A DNA stretch of 64,000 bases, from NCBI RefSeq assembly GCF_900016645.1, contig NZ_CDGJ01000081.1, one strand, 5' to 3'. The stretch is from Acididesulfobacillus acetoxydans (GTDB lineage: Bacteria; Bacillota; Desulfitobacteriia; Desulfitobacteriales; Desulfitobacteriaceae). The notes beneath the pieces were generated by a model that was not told the DNA's origin, made no database searches, and was given only the letters and a program-made list of their open reading frames with translations. The position numbers and the translations under genes were made by a program. Every line of letters begins with the position of its first letter. Within the stretch, counting starts at the first letter, position 1. This document shows positions 42,176 through 54,336 of this stretch, in pieces.

Positions 42176-44671
42176 ATGAGCGTCTTGGAAGAAAACATCA
42201 GTCAAAGGCCTTTGGAAGAGGTACTGCCTGAGGCTTATATGGGCTATTCAAAATTTGTTATCCTGCACCGGGCCATTCCGGATGTGCGGGATGGCCTCAA
42301 GCCGGTGCACCGGCGTATTATTTACTCCATGAACGAGCTCGGTATGTATCCGGATAAGCCCTACTCGAAATCTGCCCGTTTGGTTGGGCATTGTATGGGG
42401 GCCTATCACCCCCACGGCGACAGCGCCATCTATGAAGCGGCCGTGCGCATGGCCCAACCCTGGGCTTCCCGCTATCCTTTTGTTGATGGGCACGGAAATT
42501 TCGGTTCGGTGGACGGGGATCCGGCTGCGGCTATGCGCTACACGGAGATACGCATGACCCCTTTGGCCAGACTGATGTGCCAAGACCTGGAGAAGGACAC
42601 TGTCAGTTTTCGGCCAAACTACGACAACCGTCTCAAGGAACCCGTGGTTTTATCCAGCCCTTTGCCTAACGTCCTGGTCAACGGTGCCGGGGGAATCGCT
42701 GTGGGACTTTCCACCAACATGCCGCCTCATAACTTGGGCGAGGCGGTGAACGGAATCATTCACCAAATCGACCGGCCGGAAATTACGCCGGCGGAGCTGA
42801 TGAACTGGGTGCCTGGGCCTGATTTTCCCACAGGGGGATTTATCTTGGGAAGAGAGGGCATCCGCCAAGCCTGCGAAACAGGGCGGGGCAAAATCATCCT
42901 GCGCGGCAAGGCGTCGATTCAACCCGGGAAAAACGGCAAAAGCCTTATAGTCATTACGGAAATTCCTTATCAGGTCAATAAGGCGAATCTGGCCGCTAAG
43001 ATTGAAACTCTAACCGCGGATAAGATCGAGGGAATCGCGGATGTCCGTGACGAGTCGGACCGCGAAGGGATGCGCCTGGTGGTGGAATGCCGCAAAGACA
43101 GCGATCCGGAGAAGATTCTCGAGCGGCTTTACAAGTACACGCAGCTGCAGGAATCCTTTAGCATCATTAACCTGGTGATTGCGGCCGACGGTACCCCGAA
43201 AGTCATGAACTTAAAAGAAATCAATGCCGCTTACATTGAGCATCGCCGGGAAGTTGTCGTGAACCGGGTCACGTATGACCTGAAGAGGGCGAAAGAGAGA
43301 GCGCACATCCTGGAGGGGCTGGTCAAAGCGATTCAAAATCTTGATCAGGTGATTTCAGAGATCCGGGCGGCCAAGACTCCGGCCTTAGCCAAGGCAGCTT
43401 TGGTTCTCCGCTTCGCGTTCTCCGAACTGCAGGCCCAGGCAGTCTTGGATATGAAACTCCAGCACCTAACTCATCTGGAATTGCTTGGGATAGAGCGTGA
43501 GTATGACAAGATTCAAAAAACTGTCGTTGCCTTGCAAGAGATTTTAGCCGATGAGAGGAAAGTTTATGGTATCATTAAGAAAGAACTGAAGGAGACAGCA
43601 GATAAGTACGGAGACGAGCGGAGAACCGTTATCCTGGACGGCGGGGACCAAGGGAAGCCTCAGACCGTTCCCGCGGGGCCGGCGAGGCCGTTGGAGGTCT
43701 TGCTGACCGGCAAGGGATTCATCAAAGCCCGGCTGCCGGGGAAAAACGGACGCGGCAAGATGGGAGATCCGGCAGGCCAAGGCGGGGATATGTTTGAACA
43801 CAAGGGCGAAGATAGGTTCGGATACAAAGAGGGGGATGCACTTCGGTACAAAGACACAGACATATTTCAATACAAAGACGGGGATATTCTTCGACACAAA
43901 GTGCGTTGTACAGATAAGGATCAGCTGTTATTCTTCGGTGTGAGCGGGAAAGTGTACAGTTTAGCCGCGAAGTTGGTTCCCGAAACGTCCGGCAGGGTAA
44001 AAGGGAAAACGCTCTCGGCAGTTGTTTCCCTCCCCGAAGGAGAAGAAATCGCGGCTTGCCGGCCTCTGCCGGAAGCGGCGGGGGGCCATGTCGTCTTTGT
44101 CACCCGGCTGGGACAAATTATGAAAAGCCCGGCTGCAGACTTTGCCAATCTGAGGACTGCAGAAGGTATGACATTGAAACCGGACGATACTCTCGTTACA
44201 GCCTGGATCAGCCCGGAGGAGCAGGATCTGATCTTGCTCACGGCTCAAGGACAGGCCTTGCGTTTGACGGAGGCTGACATTAGGGCCATGGGCCGCAAGT
44301 CCAAAGGGGTGCGGGGGGTTAACCTGGCTCCGGGAGACTCGGTGGTGGCCGCCCTGCCCGTGACAGATGCGGCGGCGGATCTCATAACGGTGAGTGAACG
44401 GGGTTGGCTCAAACGCACACCCATTGAGGAGTTCAAACGACAGAAACCGGGCGGCAAAGGAGTCACGGCTGCCCGGGTGGAACTGGAAAAGACCGGGTTG
44501 TTGGCGGCCGCCCTGCCGGTAGGCCCGGCAGCCGTTTTGACCGTGCTGCAAAGGAGTGGGGCGCAGACCCGGATCCCGGTCGAGAGCCTCAAGATTGAAA
44601 CCCGGTCGCGGAGAGGCGCTTTGCTGGTTGCGGTCGTGCTGGATGATTACGTGATCGCGGTCTTTGGCTAG
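42176..44671 (+). CDS. gyrA: Type IIA topoisomerase A subunit (GyrA/ParC) with repeat insertion at the GyrA-box region
   Basis: DNA breakage-reunion subunit, 831 residues, AAACGGAGG upstream of the ATG. The winged-helix has YHPHGDSAIYEAAVRMAQ (Ser at the quinolone position) and the catalytic Tyr in AAMRYTEIRM. The C-terminal DNA-wrapping beta-pinwheel starts near residue 500. In its first blade, where gyrases have QRRGG(K/R)G, this protein reads LPGKNGRGKMGD and then five 8-residue repeats (residues 538-577). A box-like RQKPGGKG occurs instead in a late blade. A canonical box is therefore missing, which favours a topoisomerase-IV-like or altered role; gyrA is used as the name with reserve. 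Confidence 0.87.
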   Translation: MSVLEENISQRPLEEVLPEAYMGYSKFVILHRAIPDVRDGLKPVHRRIIYSMNELGMYPDKPYSKSARLVGHCMGAYHPHGDSAIYEAAVRMAQPWASRYPFVDGHGNFGSVDGDPAAAMRYTEIRMTPLARLMCQDLEKDTVSFRPNYDNRLKEPVVLSSPLPNVLVNGAGGIAVGLSTNMPPHNLGEAVNGIIHQIDRPEITPAELMNWVPGPDFPTGGFILGREGIRQACETGRGKIILRGKASIQPGKNGKSLIVITEIPYQVNKANLAAKIETLTADKIEGIADVRDESDREGMRLVVECRKDSDPEKILERLYKYTQLQESFSIINLVIAADGTPKVMNLKEINAAYIEHRREVVVNRVTYDLKRAKERAHILEGLVKAIQNLDQVISEIRAAKTPALAKAALVLRFAFSELQAQAVLDMKLQHLTHLELLGIEREYDKIQKTVVALQEILADERKVYGIIKKELKETADKYGDERRTVILDGGDQGKPQTVPAGPARPLEVLLTGKGFIKARLPGKNGRGKMGDPAGQGGDMFEHKGEDRFGYKEGDALRYKDTDIFQYKDGDILRHKVRCTDKDQLLFFGVSGKVYSLAAKLVPETSGRVKGKTLSAVVSLPEGEEIAACRPLPEAAGGHVVFVTRLGQIMKSPAADFANLRTAEGMTLKPDDTLVTAWISPEEQDLILLTAQGQALRLTEADIRAMGRKSKGVRGVNLAPGDSVVAALPVTDAAADLITVSERGWLKRTPIEEFKRQKPGGKGVTAARVELEKTGLLAAALPVGPAAVLTVLQRSGAQTRIPVESLKIETRSRRGALLVAVVLDDYVIAVFG
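43787..43906 (+). repeat. 24-bp (8-residue) tandem repeat inside the topoisomerase A gene
   Basis: Five in-frame units at 43787, 43811, 43835, 43859 and 43883. Peptides: DMFEHKGE, DRFGYKEG, DALRYKDT, DIFQYKDG, DILRHKVR; pattern D-x-(F/L)-x-(Y/H)-K-x-x. Unit length stays exactly 24 bp, so reading frame is kept. Confidence 0.9.
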
Positions 44672-44701
44672 GGCGCCGTTGCCGGTGTTCCGGGAGGGGA
44701 G

Positions 44702-44792
44702 ACTCCCACTTCTACAAGTGGGAGTGGTTCCCCCGTTGCTTCGTAGGGGGGAGACTCAGCCTTCGGCCGTCATTGTCCACCGGACAATGACG
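44702..44792 (+). repeat. Cluster of three hairpins (PATE/IS-end-like element)
   Basis: Stem 1: ACTCCCACTT (44702-44711) with AAGTGGGAGT (44716-44725). Stem 2: TCCCCC (44729-44734) with GGGGGA (44747-44752). Stem 3: CGTCATTGTCC (44768-44778) with GGACAATGACG (44782-44792). Such compact hairpin trains resemble ends of IS200/IS605 elements or palindrome-associated non-autonomous elements; stem 1 may also end topoisomerase transcription (30 bases after the stop, no T-run). Confidence 0.55.
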
Positions 44793-44917
44793 CCTTCGCC
44801 GCGAAGTGTCGTTTTGGGATAGGCGGCTTCGTCAGTTGAACGAGTTCACTTCCGACCCAGAAAGTCGCAGTGTTCTGCGGAGTGTTGATAAACTCCCAAG
44901 AACGAGGAGGATATGGT

Positions 44918-45247
44918 ATGGAAAGCGTAAAGTGGGCACGGGTATCGAAAACAGTTACACTTCCCCGCCTGAATCGCTTAAGTCCCTCCCTGGAGAGCAC
45001 GGCCCTGAAGATCATGGAGGAGTCGGGTGAGCTGGCCCAAGCGATTGGGAAGTTCCGGGGGCTGAGCGGCGAAAGGCCAAAGATCGAGGAGAAAGAGGCT
45101 ATGCAGTTGGTGGCCCGTGAGCTGATGGATGTGGCCCAAACAGCTGTGACGATGATGTTTGTCCTCGAAGAGCAGTACGGAATCGATTTGGCCGGGGTCC
45201 TGGAGGAGCATACGGAAAAGCTGCGGCAAAAAGGCTATTGTGATTAG
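44918..45247 (+). CDS. MazG-like nucleotide pyrophosphohydrolase
   Basis: 109 residues from the ATG at 44918 (GAGGAGG 7 bases upstream). All-alpha NTP pyrophosphatase: KIMEESGELAQAIGKF and ARELMDVAQTAVTMM supply the E-x-x-E...E/D-x-x-D metal site. Probably sanitises the nucleotide pool; suits its position before the helicase and ligase genes. Confidence 0.82.
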   Translation: MESVKWARVSKTVTLPRLNRLSPSLESTALKIMEESGELAQAIGKFRGLSGERPKIEEKEAMQLVARELMDVAQTAVTMMFVLEEQYGIDLAGVLEEHTEKLRQKGYCD

Positions 45248-45358
45248 GAGCGCCATGGAACACCTGAAGATCAAGAACATGATGCGAAATTATCGATTCG
45301 CGCAGAGCATCCAGGATGCCGGGGCTAATGTTATTGGGAGCGAGGTGAGTGGTTTACA

Positions 45359-47869
45359 ATGTATAGTTTGGCGGATTTGAATCCGGTCCAGCGGGAGGCG
45401 GTCGAGCATCGGGACGGACCTTTGCTGATCCTGGCTGGGGCAGGATCGGGGAAAACCCGCGTCTTAACTTATCGCATCGCCCATCTCGTTGCCCGGGGTG
45501 TTGCCCCTTGGAGTATTTTGGCCATTACGTTCACTAACAAGGCGGCTAAGGAAATGAGACAACGGGTGGAGACATTGTTGGGAAGCGCAGGGGCTGGCCT
45601 TTGGGTATCTACTTTTCACTCCGCCTGTGTCCGTATTCTGCGGCGGGAAATCGATCATTTGTCCGGATACGCGCGCAGTTTTGTTATCTACGATACTGGG
45701 GACCAGCTGTCCGTATTGAAGTCCTGCCTTAAGGAATTGGACCTGGACGAGAAGAAATTCCCGGCTCGAGGCATTTCAGCCAAAATCAGCGATTGGAAAA
45801 ACAGGCTCTGCCAAGTGCAGGACGCGGAGGGGCAGGCGGCCGAGTATTTTGAAGAGATGGCGGCCAAAGCCTACAGACTTTATCAGAAGAAACTTATGGC
45901 TAATAATGCCTTGGATTTTGATGATATTATCATGCTCACAGTTGAGCTCTTCCGCCAAAATCCGACCGTTCTGGACTATTACCGCGACAGGTTTCGCTAT
46001 ATTTTGGTGGATGAATACCAGGACACCAATCATGCCCAGTATACTTTGGTCAACCTGCTGGCGGCCCGCTATCGCAACCTCTGTGTGGTGGGAGACGACG
46101 ATCAGGCTGTGTATGGCTGGAGAGGGGCCGATGTCCAGAATATCCTCGCTTTCGAGCGGGATTACCCGGAAGCCGTGGTCCTCAAGCTGGAGCAGAACTA
46201 CCGCTCCACGAAACACATTTTGCAGGCGGCGAATGCCGTGGTTCGGCATAACCTGGACCGCAAAGCCAAGTCTCTCTGGACGGAGAATCTGTCCGGGGAC
46301 CTGCTAATTCATTATGCGGCGGAGGATGAACGGGATGAGGCACGCTACGTGGCGGAGAGGATCCGGCGCTTGAAAGACCGGGAGGGCCGTCCGAATAAGG
46401 ATTTTGCCGTGCTCTACCGCTCCAATGCCCAATCCCGTATTTTGGAGGAGTACCTCTTGCGGGAGGGAATTCCTTACCGGGTCGTTTCGGGTATGAAATT
46501 CTACGAACGGATGGAGATTAAAGATATTCTCGCCTATCTGAGGGTTTTGCACAACCCGGCGGACCGGGTGAGTTTCAGCAGGATTCTCAATGTGCCGAAA
46601 CGGGGTTTAGGTGAGAGCGTACTGGCGAAGGTACTGCTCTATGCGGAAGAGCAGGGCTTGGACATGCTGGCCGCGCTAAGGGAAGCCGAGTACATTCCCG
46701 GCTTGCGGCCCCAGGCCCGTGAGGCTCTCCTGAGTCTTAGCAGGCTCTTGGAAGAACTGCGAGAACAGAGCCTGGAGGGGAAAATCACGGATCTGGTTGA
46801 GGAGATCCTGGACAAGACCGATTATTGGACCATGCTCAAGGCTGACAACACGCCGGAAGCCCAAGCCAGGGTGGAGAACCTGCAGGAATTCCTCTCAGTT
46901 ACCGCCGAATATGATGCCAAAATACCCGAGGAAAGAGACGAACAGGCCGCCGAAGAAGGAAACCGGCCGGCAGCGGGAACGGCGTCCGGTTCCTTAGCGG
47001 AGGCGGAAGACCGGCTCGGGCCGGGGGCAGAAGACCGCCCTGGAACCCAGGCTGGGGGTACCTTCCTGACCGGGGGAGAGGACCGGATCGTTTCGGGAAC
47101 GGGAGATACTGCCTCGGCGGGGGCAGAAGACCGCCCTATACCCGAGGCTGGGGGCGACTTCCCTGCCGAGGAAGAGGACGGGCCCGCACTCGTGATTGAC
47201 GATTTCTCCGCGGGGGTGGGCGGCTTTCTGGAGCAGGTAGCTTTGGTGGCTGATATTGACCAGTTGAACGAAGGTGACGACGGTGTCGTTTTGATGACCA
47301 TGCATTCGGCCAAAGGGCTGGAGTTCCCGGTGGTTTTTCTGGTGGGTATGGAGGAGGGCATTTTCCCCAGTTCCCATTCTTTGCTGGCGGAAGCGGCACT
47401 GGAAGAGGAACGCCGGCTTTGCTACGTGGCTCTGACCCGGGCCAAGGAAAAAATATACCTCTGCTGCGCCAGCCGGCGGCTGCTCTATGGGCACATTCAA
47501 AGCAATTTGCCTTCAAGATTTTTCAGTGAGGTTCCCCCCGAGTTAATGCTGGATCGGGACCCAATCGATCCTCCGCCCCGGCGGCAGGGACGCATGGGCG
47601 GCGCCGTTCGGGGCGGGGGTTTCGCTGGGACAAGCGGACACGGCCGCAGCAAGAACCGGGACGATGGTTCACTTGCCTCCGCAGGGACTCCCCTGGCAAC
47701 CGGCAAAAGTGAAACGTATCATGTCGGAGACAAGGTGGAGCATGAGAAATTCGGCAGGGGGATTATCGTGAGCGTCAAAGGAGAGGGGGCCTCCGCCATC
47801 CTCACGGTGGCCTTTAGCGGACAGCTCAAACAACTAATTTCCGAATATGCCAAACTGACTCGGTTTTAG
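45359..47869 (+). CDS. pcrA: ATP-dependent DNA helicase PcrA (UvrD family) with a repeat insertion
   Basis: 3'-5' helicase for repair and replication-conflict clearing, 836 residues. Walker A GAGSGKTRVLT (27-), Walker B DEYQDTN, QAVYGWRGAD, LKLEQNYRST and MTMHSAKGLEFPVVF. The C-terminus has the Tudor-like domain typical of Gram-positive PcrA (YHVGDKVEHEKFGRG) that contacts RNA polymerase. Between the 2B subdomain and motif V about 90 extra Glu/Ala/Gly-rich residues (about 525-618) are inserted, with a 32-residue near-duplication (AEDRP..AGG). Family length is about 740, so the insertion explains the excess. Followed by ligA. Confidence 0.95.
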   Translation: MYSLADLNPVQREAVEHRDGPLLILAGAGSGKTRVLTYRIAHLVARGVAPWSILAITFTNKAAKEMRQRVETLLGSAGAGLWVSTFHSACVRILRREIDHLSGYARSFVIYDTGDQLSVLKSCLKELDLDEKKFPARGISAKISDWKNRLCQVQDAEGQAAEYFEEMAAKAYRLYQKKLMANNALDFDDIIMLTVELFRQNPTVLDYYRDRFRYILVDEYQDTNHAQYTLVNLLAARYRNLCVVGDDDQAVYGWRGADVQNILAFERDYPEAVVLKLEQNYRSTKHILQAANAVVRHNLDRKAKSLWTENLSGDLLIHYAAEDERDEARYVAERIRRLKDREGRPNKDFAVLYRSNAQSRILEEYLLREGIPYRVVSGMKFYERMEIKDILAYLRVLHNPADRVSFSRILNVPKRGLGESVLAKVLLYAEEQGLDMLAALREAEYIPGLRPQAREALLSLSRLLEELREQSLEGKITDLVEEILDKTDYWTMLKADNTPEAQARVENLQEFLSVTAEYDAKIPEERDEQAAEEGNRPAAGTASGSLAEAEDRLGPGAEDRPGTQAGGTFLTGGEDRIVSGTGDTASAGAEDRPIPEAGGDFPAEEEDGPALVIDDFSAGVGGFLEQVALVADIDQLNEGDDGVVLMTMHSAKGLEFPVVFLVGMEEGIFPSSHSLLAEAALEEERRLCYVALTRAKEKIYLCCASRRLLYGHIQSNLPSRFFSEVPPELMLDRDPIDPPPRRQGRMGGAVRGGGFAGTSGHGRSKNRDDGSLASAGTPLATGKSETYHVGDKVEHEKFGRGIIVSVKGEGASAILTVAFSGQLKQLISEYAKLTRF
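47000..47215 (+). repeat. 96-bp period near-duplication inside pcrA
   Basis: GGGGGCAGAAGACCGCCCT begins at 47023 and again at 47119, each followed by ACCC(A/G)AGGCTGGGGG. A weaker copy of the core (GGCGGAAGACCGGCT) lies at about 47002. Length is a multiple of three (32 codons), so the frame survives. Confidence 0.75.
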
Positions 47870-47889
47870 GTCAGGTGCAGAGAGGATGA

Positions 47890-50100
<2,211 letters not shown>

Positions 50101-50557
50101 GAGAGTCCCATCGGATTCGCCGCGCAAGGCAACCGGCGGTTTCACCGTGGGCCCTGCCTGCTGCCTTCGGATTCTGCGCGGGGAGCGAATCCTCCGTAAC
50201 AGAGCCAATCCCCCGTCATGGGCACAACGTGTCATAGGGCGGAATGTCTGCGGTTCCCGGGAAGGCTGGAGTTTCCCCGCACTGGGCCGGATGCGTTAAT
50301 CCGCCGGAACGCTTGAATGTGGGCGCAGCCGGGCCTGCGGCATCCCTAGGGTATAACGGGACCCGGCGGGAGCTAACGGCACCTCAACGACGGATGATCC
50401 GGGGGGCGGTCCGGTGAGCGAGTGTGCCGGAGACGGCTCGAACTTGCCGTACCTTGCCTGATTTGATATATTAGAGAAGTAATTCGGCACAAATGTGATG
50501 CGCGGGAGCGCAAATGAGTGGTTGATGGCGGTTGAAGGCAAAAGGGGTGGCGAAAGG
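50101..50557 (+). other. Spacer between ligA and gatC with a promoter
   Basis: About 450 GC-rich bases with no convincing gene; promoter at 50444-50472 near the end. Confidence 0.5.
50444..50472 (+). promoter_or_regulatory. Promoter for gatCAB
   Basis: TTGCCG (50444-50449), 17-base spacer, TATATT (50467-50472), about 85 bases before gatC. Confidence 0.55.
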
Positions 50558-50842
50558 GTGAAAATTTCACGGTCGGACGTTGAACATGTGGCTTTATTGG
50601 CCCGCTTGGAGCTTACGGAACCGGAGATTGAAATGTTCACGGAGCAGCTCAACTCCATTTTGGAATATGCGGCAGTTCTTGAGCAGTTGAATACCGACGG
50701 GGTTAGTCCTACGGCCCATGTCCTTCCTTTGCACAATGTGCTGCGGGAAGATGTGGTACGACCCTCCTTGGAACAGGAGAAAGCCCTGATGAACGCGCCG
50801 GATGCGGAGAACGGCTTCTTCCGCGTTCCCAGGATCGTCTGA
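50558..50842 (+). CDS. gatC: Asp/Glu-tRNA amidotransferase subunit C
   Basis: 94-residue linker subunit that holds GatA and GatB together. GTG at 50558 with GGGGTGG upstream; starts [19 protein letters not shown], the family hallmark, and ends [11 protein letters not shown]. First of the gatCAB operon. Confidence 0.95.
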   Translation: MKISRSDVEHVALLARLELTEPEIEMFTEQLNSILEYAAVLEQLNTDGVSPTAHVLPLHNVLREDVVRPSLEQEKALMNAPDAENGFFRVPRIV

Positions 50843-50892
50843 GGCTTGGGAACCCGGTGACAAGGTCTCGTGAGGCGGAAGGAGTGCGGGTG

Positions 50893-52383
50893 ATGGATAT
50901 CACGGCCAAGACGGCGGTTGAAATGCATGATCTTTTGGTAGCTAAAGAAGTTAGCGCCGTGGAACTGACCAAGGCTTTCATTGAACGTATCCGGGCGGTG
51001 GAGGAGAAAGTCTCGGCTTATGTCTCTGTAAGTGAAGACCTAGCTCTGAAACAGGCCGGACAGGTCGACGCAAGAATTGCCAGGGGGGAGACTCCGGGTT
51101 CCCTGGAGGGAATCCCGATGGGGTTGAAAGATAACATTTGCACCAAGGGCATGAGAACGACCTGTTCTTCGAAAATGTTGGAGAATTTTGTTCCCCCTTT
51201 CGAGGCGACCGTTACGGAGCGGTTAAGAAAGGCGGGGACGATTTGTCTGGGTAAACTGAATATGGATGAGTTTGCCATGGGCTCCTCGACTGAGAATTCC
51301 CATTTCCGGTTCACCCGGAATCCCTGGGACCTTGCCTGCGTGCCTGGTGGCTCCTCCGGAGGACCCGCCGCAGCGGTGGCCGCAGATGAAGCAGCCTATT
51401 CCCTCGGTTCCGACACGGGAGGCTCTATTCGCCAGCCGGCTGCTTTCTGCGGGGTCGTCGGTTTGAAACCCACCTATGGGGCGGTATCGCGCTATGGGTT
51501 GATCGCCTACGCATCTTCCCTCGATCAGATCGGACCCGTCAGTAAGGATGTCCGGGATAATGCCCTGGTCATGAACTGTATCGCCGGCTATGATGCCAAG
51601 GATTCCACCTCGGTGAATTACGGCAAACCTGATTATACCCAGTTCCTGGTCGACGACATTCAAGGCTTGCGCATTGGTATCCCGCGCGAATACCTTGGTG
51701 ACGGCACGGATCCCAGGGTGGCGGAGGTCATCCGTAAAGCAGTGGGGATTCTTCAGGACTTGGGAGCGCAAGTGGACGAATGTTCCCTGCCCCACACCGA
51801 GTACGCCATCCCTGCCTATTACCTCATCGCGACCGCGGAGTGCAGTTCGAATCTCGCTCGCTATGACGGAGTCGGTTTTGGCTACCGAGGGGGGGGGGCC
51901 GAAGACATTGTCGACATGGTTTCCAAAACCAGGGCGGAAGGATTCGGGCCGGAAGTCAAGCGCCGGATCATGCTGGGTACTTATGCGCTCAGTTCCGGTT
52001 ATTATGATGCTTATTACCTCAAAGCCCAAAAAGTACGGACTTTGATCAAAGGAGACTTTGATCGGGCGTTCGCCGAATACGATGTCCTCCTTTCTCCCGT
52101 TGCCCCCACGCCGGCTTTCAAGTTCGGAGAAAAATCGTCCGACCCCCTGGCGATGTATTTGTCGGACGTGTGTACGGTGCCTGTCAATCTAGCCGGCATT
52201 CCAGCCATCACGCTTCCGGCCGGCTTTGCCGGGGTGCTGCCTGTCGGCCTGCATTTAATGGGTAAGGCATTTGACGAAGGAACGCTTTACCGGGTGGCCT
52301 ACACCTTCGAACAAAACACGGAATTCCACAAAGCGAAACCCGATTTGGGGGTGGAGGTGAGAGCCGATGGCTTGGCAAGATAG
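50893..52383 (+). CDS. gatA: Asp/Glu-tRNA amidotransferase subunit A
   Basis: Glutaminase/amidase subunit producing ammonia for transamidation of Glu-tRNA(Gln) and Asp-tRNA(Asn). The ATG at 50893 (AAGGAG 8 bases upstream) gives 496 residues. Amidase-signature triad: Lys in MGLKDNI, cis-Ser in [13 protein letters not shown], Ser in [12 protein letters not shown]. Overlaps gatB by 17 bases. Confidence 0.96.
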   Translation: MDITAKTAVEMHDLLVAKEVSAVELTKAFIERIRAVEEKVSAYVSVSEDLALKQAGQVDARIARGETPGSLEGIPMGLKDNICTKGMRTTCSSKMLENFVPPFEATVTERLRKAGTICLGKLNMDEFAMGSSTENSHFRFTRNPWDLACVPGGSSGGPAAAVAADEAAYSLGSDTGGSIRQPAAFCGVVGLKPTYGAVSRYGLIAYASSLDQIGPVSKDVRDNALVMNCIAGYDAKDSTSVNYGKPDYTQFLVDDIQGLRIGIPREYLGDGTDPRVAEVIRKAVGILQDLGAQVDECSLPHTEYAIPAYYLIATAECSSNLARYDGVGFGYRGGGAEDIVDMVSKTRAEGFGPEVKRRIMLGTYALSSGYYDAYYLKAQKVRTLIKGDFDRAFAEYDVLLSPVAPTPAFKFGEKSSDPLAMYLSDVCTVPVNLAGIPAITLPAGFAGVLPVGLHLMGKAFDEGTLYRVAYTFEQNTEFHKAKPDLGVEVRADGLAR

Positions 52384-53815
52384 ATATGAGATGGTCTGCG
52401 GCGTTGAGACGCATGTGGAGCTGGCAACGAAAACAAAGATCTTTTGTGGCTGCAGCACGGAATTCGGCGGAGAACAGAATACCCATGTCTGTCCGGTTTG
52501 TCTGGGTATGCCCGGGGTTCTGCCGGTTTTGAACCGGGAGGTCGTCAACTTGGCCATTAAGGCGGGGTTGGCACTGAACTGCGAAATCGCGGAGTTTTCC
52601 AAGTTTGACAGGAAAAATTACTATTATCCGGACTTGCCCAAGAACTACCAAACTTCGCAATATGATTTGCCGATCTGTACTAAGGGTTGGGTGACGATCG
52701 AAACGGAGGAGAGAGTTAAAAAAATCGGAATCACGCGAGCTCATATGGAAGAAGACGCCGGTAAACTGGTTCACAGCGGGGAAACGATTATGAGTTCGGA
52801 TGAATCATACGTCGATTATAACCGGACCGGGGTTCCCTTGCTGGAAATCGTTTCAGAACCGGATATGCGCTCTGTTCCGGAGGTGCTGGCCTATTTGGAG
52901 CAATTGGTGCAAATCCTCCAGTACACGGAGGTTTCCGATTGCCGGATGGAGCAAGGCTCAGTGCGTTTCGACATCAACGTCTCGCTCAGGCGGCTGGGTG
53001 CCGACGGGTTTGGCATCCGGACGGAAACCAAGAATCTGAACTCCTTCAGCTCGGTACGCCGTTGCCTTGAATACGAAACAGAACGTCAAGCCCAAGTGCT
53101 GAATGGCGGCGGACAGGTTATTCAGGAAACACGGACTTGGGACGAGGGCAAAGGGATTACCTTGGCCTTGCGTACCAAAGAGGAAGCGCACGATTATCGG
53201 TATTTTCCGGAACCGGATTTGGTCCCCCTCGTCATTGGCCGGGATTGGGTGGAGAGGATCAGAACCACCTTGCCGGAACTTCCCGCCGAGCGGCGGTTGC
53301 GCTACCTAGAACTGGGCCTGTCGGAATATGATGCCGGCGTCTTGGTTGCAGCCAAACCTCTGGCAGATTTCTTTGACCGGGCGCTTATCCGCTTTGATCA
53401 AGCCAAGGTTTTGGTCAATTGGGTTACCGGCGATTTTCTGCGTTTACTGAATGCGAACCAGCAGAGTGCAGCCGAATCCCGCCTTTCACCTGAACAGTTC
53501 GCCGAACTCATGGGCTTGATCGACCAAGGGGTAATCAGCGGCAAGATTGGCAAAAATGTTCTTGAGGAGATGTATCTCACGGGTAAAGATCCGTCTCTCA
53601 TCGTCAAGGAAAAGAACCTGGCCCAGATCAGTGATGAGGGAACCTTGCTCCGAATTGTGGACGAAGTACTGGCTGCCCATCCGCAGTCAGTGGAGGATTT
53701 CCGGGCGGGTAAGGAAAAGGCCATCGGATTTCTGGTGGGCCGGGTGATGAAGGCTACTAAAGGTCAGGGTAATCCCGGATTGGTAAACCGCCTGCTCAGG
53801 GAGAAAATGACTTGA
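52367..53815 (+). CDS. gatB: Asp/Glu-tRNA amidotransferase subunit B
   Basis: Kinase/tRNA-binding subunit, 482 residues. Zinc-binding cysteines in IFCGCST and [11 protein letters not shown]; the GVETHVEL start; and the C-terminal helical YqeY-like tail with [12 protein letters not shown]. Starts within gatA. Confidence 0.96.
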   Translation: MAWQDRYEMVCGVETHVELATKTKIFCGCSTEFGGEQNTHVCPVCLGMPGVLPVLNREVVNLAIKAGLALNCEIAEFSKFDRKNYYYPDLPKNYQTSQYDLPICTKGWVTIETEERVKKIGITRAHMEEDAGKLVHSGETIMSSDESYVDYNRTGVPLLEIVSEPDMRSVPEVLAYLEQLVQILQYTEVSDCRMEQGSVRFDINVSLRRLGADGFGIRTETKNLNSFSSVRRCLEYETERQAQVLNGGGQVIQETRTWDEGKGITLALRTKEEAHDYRYFPEPDLVPLVIGRDWVERIRTTLPELPAERRLRYLELGLSEYDAGVLVAAKPLADFFDRALIRFDQAKVLVNWVTGDFLRLLNANQQSAAESRLSPEQFAELMGLIDQGVISGKIGKNVLEEMYLTGKDPSLIVKEKNLAQISDEGTLLRIVDEVLAAHPQSVEDFRAGKEKAIGFLVGRVMKATKGQGNPGLVNRLLREKMT

Positions 53816-54336
53816 CGCAGATATCCTGACGCTCGCGACGATTCAACGGACTGTACTAATATACAGGGGAAAATTTGTTCAAGTATACTGTATAAGTGAT
53901 AAAGTCCTGTTCAAACCGACAGGGCTTTGTGCTAGTATTAAAGTCTATAGGAACAAATGAGATAAGTTAAGCCAGCGGATCCGGCGGAGGTCCCGCGAAG
54001 TCCTTCAGGGAGGGAGTCAGATAAGGCCGAGCCAAGAATCCTGTTGTAAGGACCTTTGCAGAGAGTGAAGCCGGCGCCGGTTTGAGCCTGGCTTCTACAA
54101 GGTTCCAATTCTTAAAACCTTGCTATAGAGTTTCCTGCCGCCCAGAGCGGTGGCGGGAGTCAAGGCAATGCGGGAAACCGGTTGAGAATATGCCGTCGGG
54201 CAGCCGGGAATAGGATGGGATAGGACAGGCTGCAGTGCGTCTCTCTAAGGGGCTTTGGCAAGGAGGGGCCGGCGAAGGAGATCCAAGACGGGTTCTCTCA
54301 CCGTTAATAGCGCCGGTCAGGAAAGGGGAAGTTCAA
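53816..54336 (+). other. Long structured leader before the homocitrate synthase gene
   Basis: About 520 bases. Possible stems: AAAGTCCTGT (53901-53910) with ACAGGGCTTT (53919-53928); GTCCTT (54000-54005) with AAGGAC (54048-54053); GAAGCC (54067-54072) with GGCTTC (54090-54095); AAGGTT (54099-54104) with AACCTT (54116-54121). Upstream, CTGTA..TACAG and TATACTGTATAAG may be promoter/operator. I looked for a T-box (GGGTGGNACCGCG) and did not find one. Confidence 0.45.

Noticed and set aside
54000..54336. T-box leader for homocitrate synthase
   Set aside because: The conserved GGGTGGNACCGCG antiterminator sequence is absent; GAGCGGTGGCGGG is only a weak resemblance.
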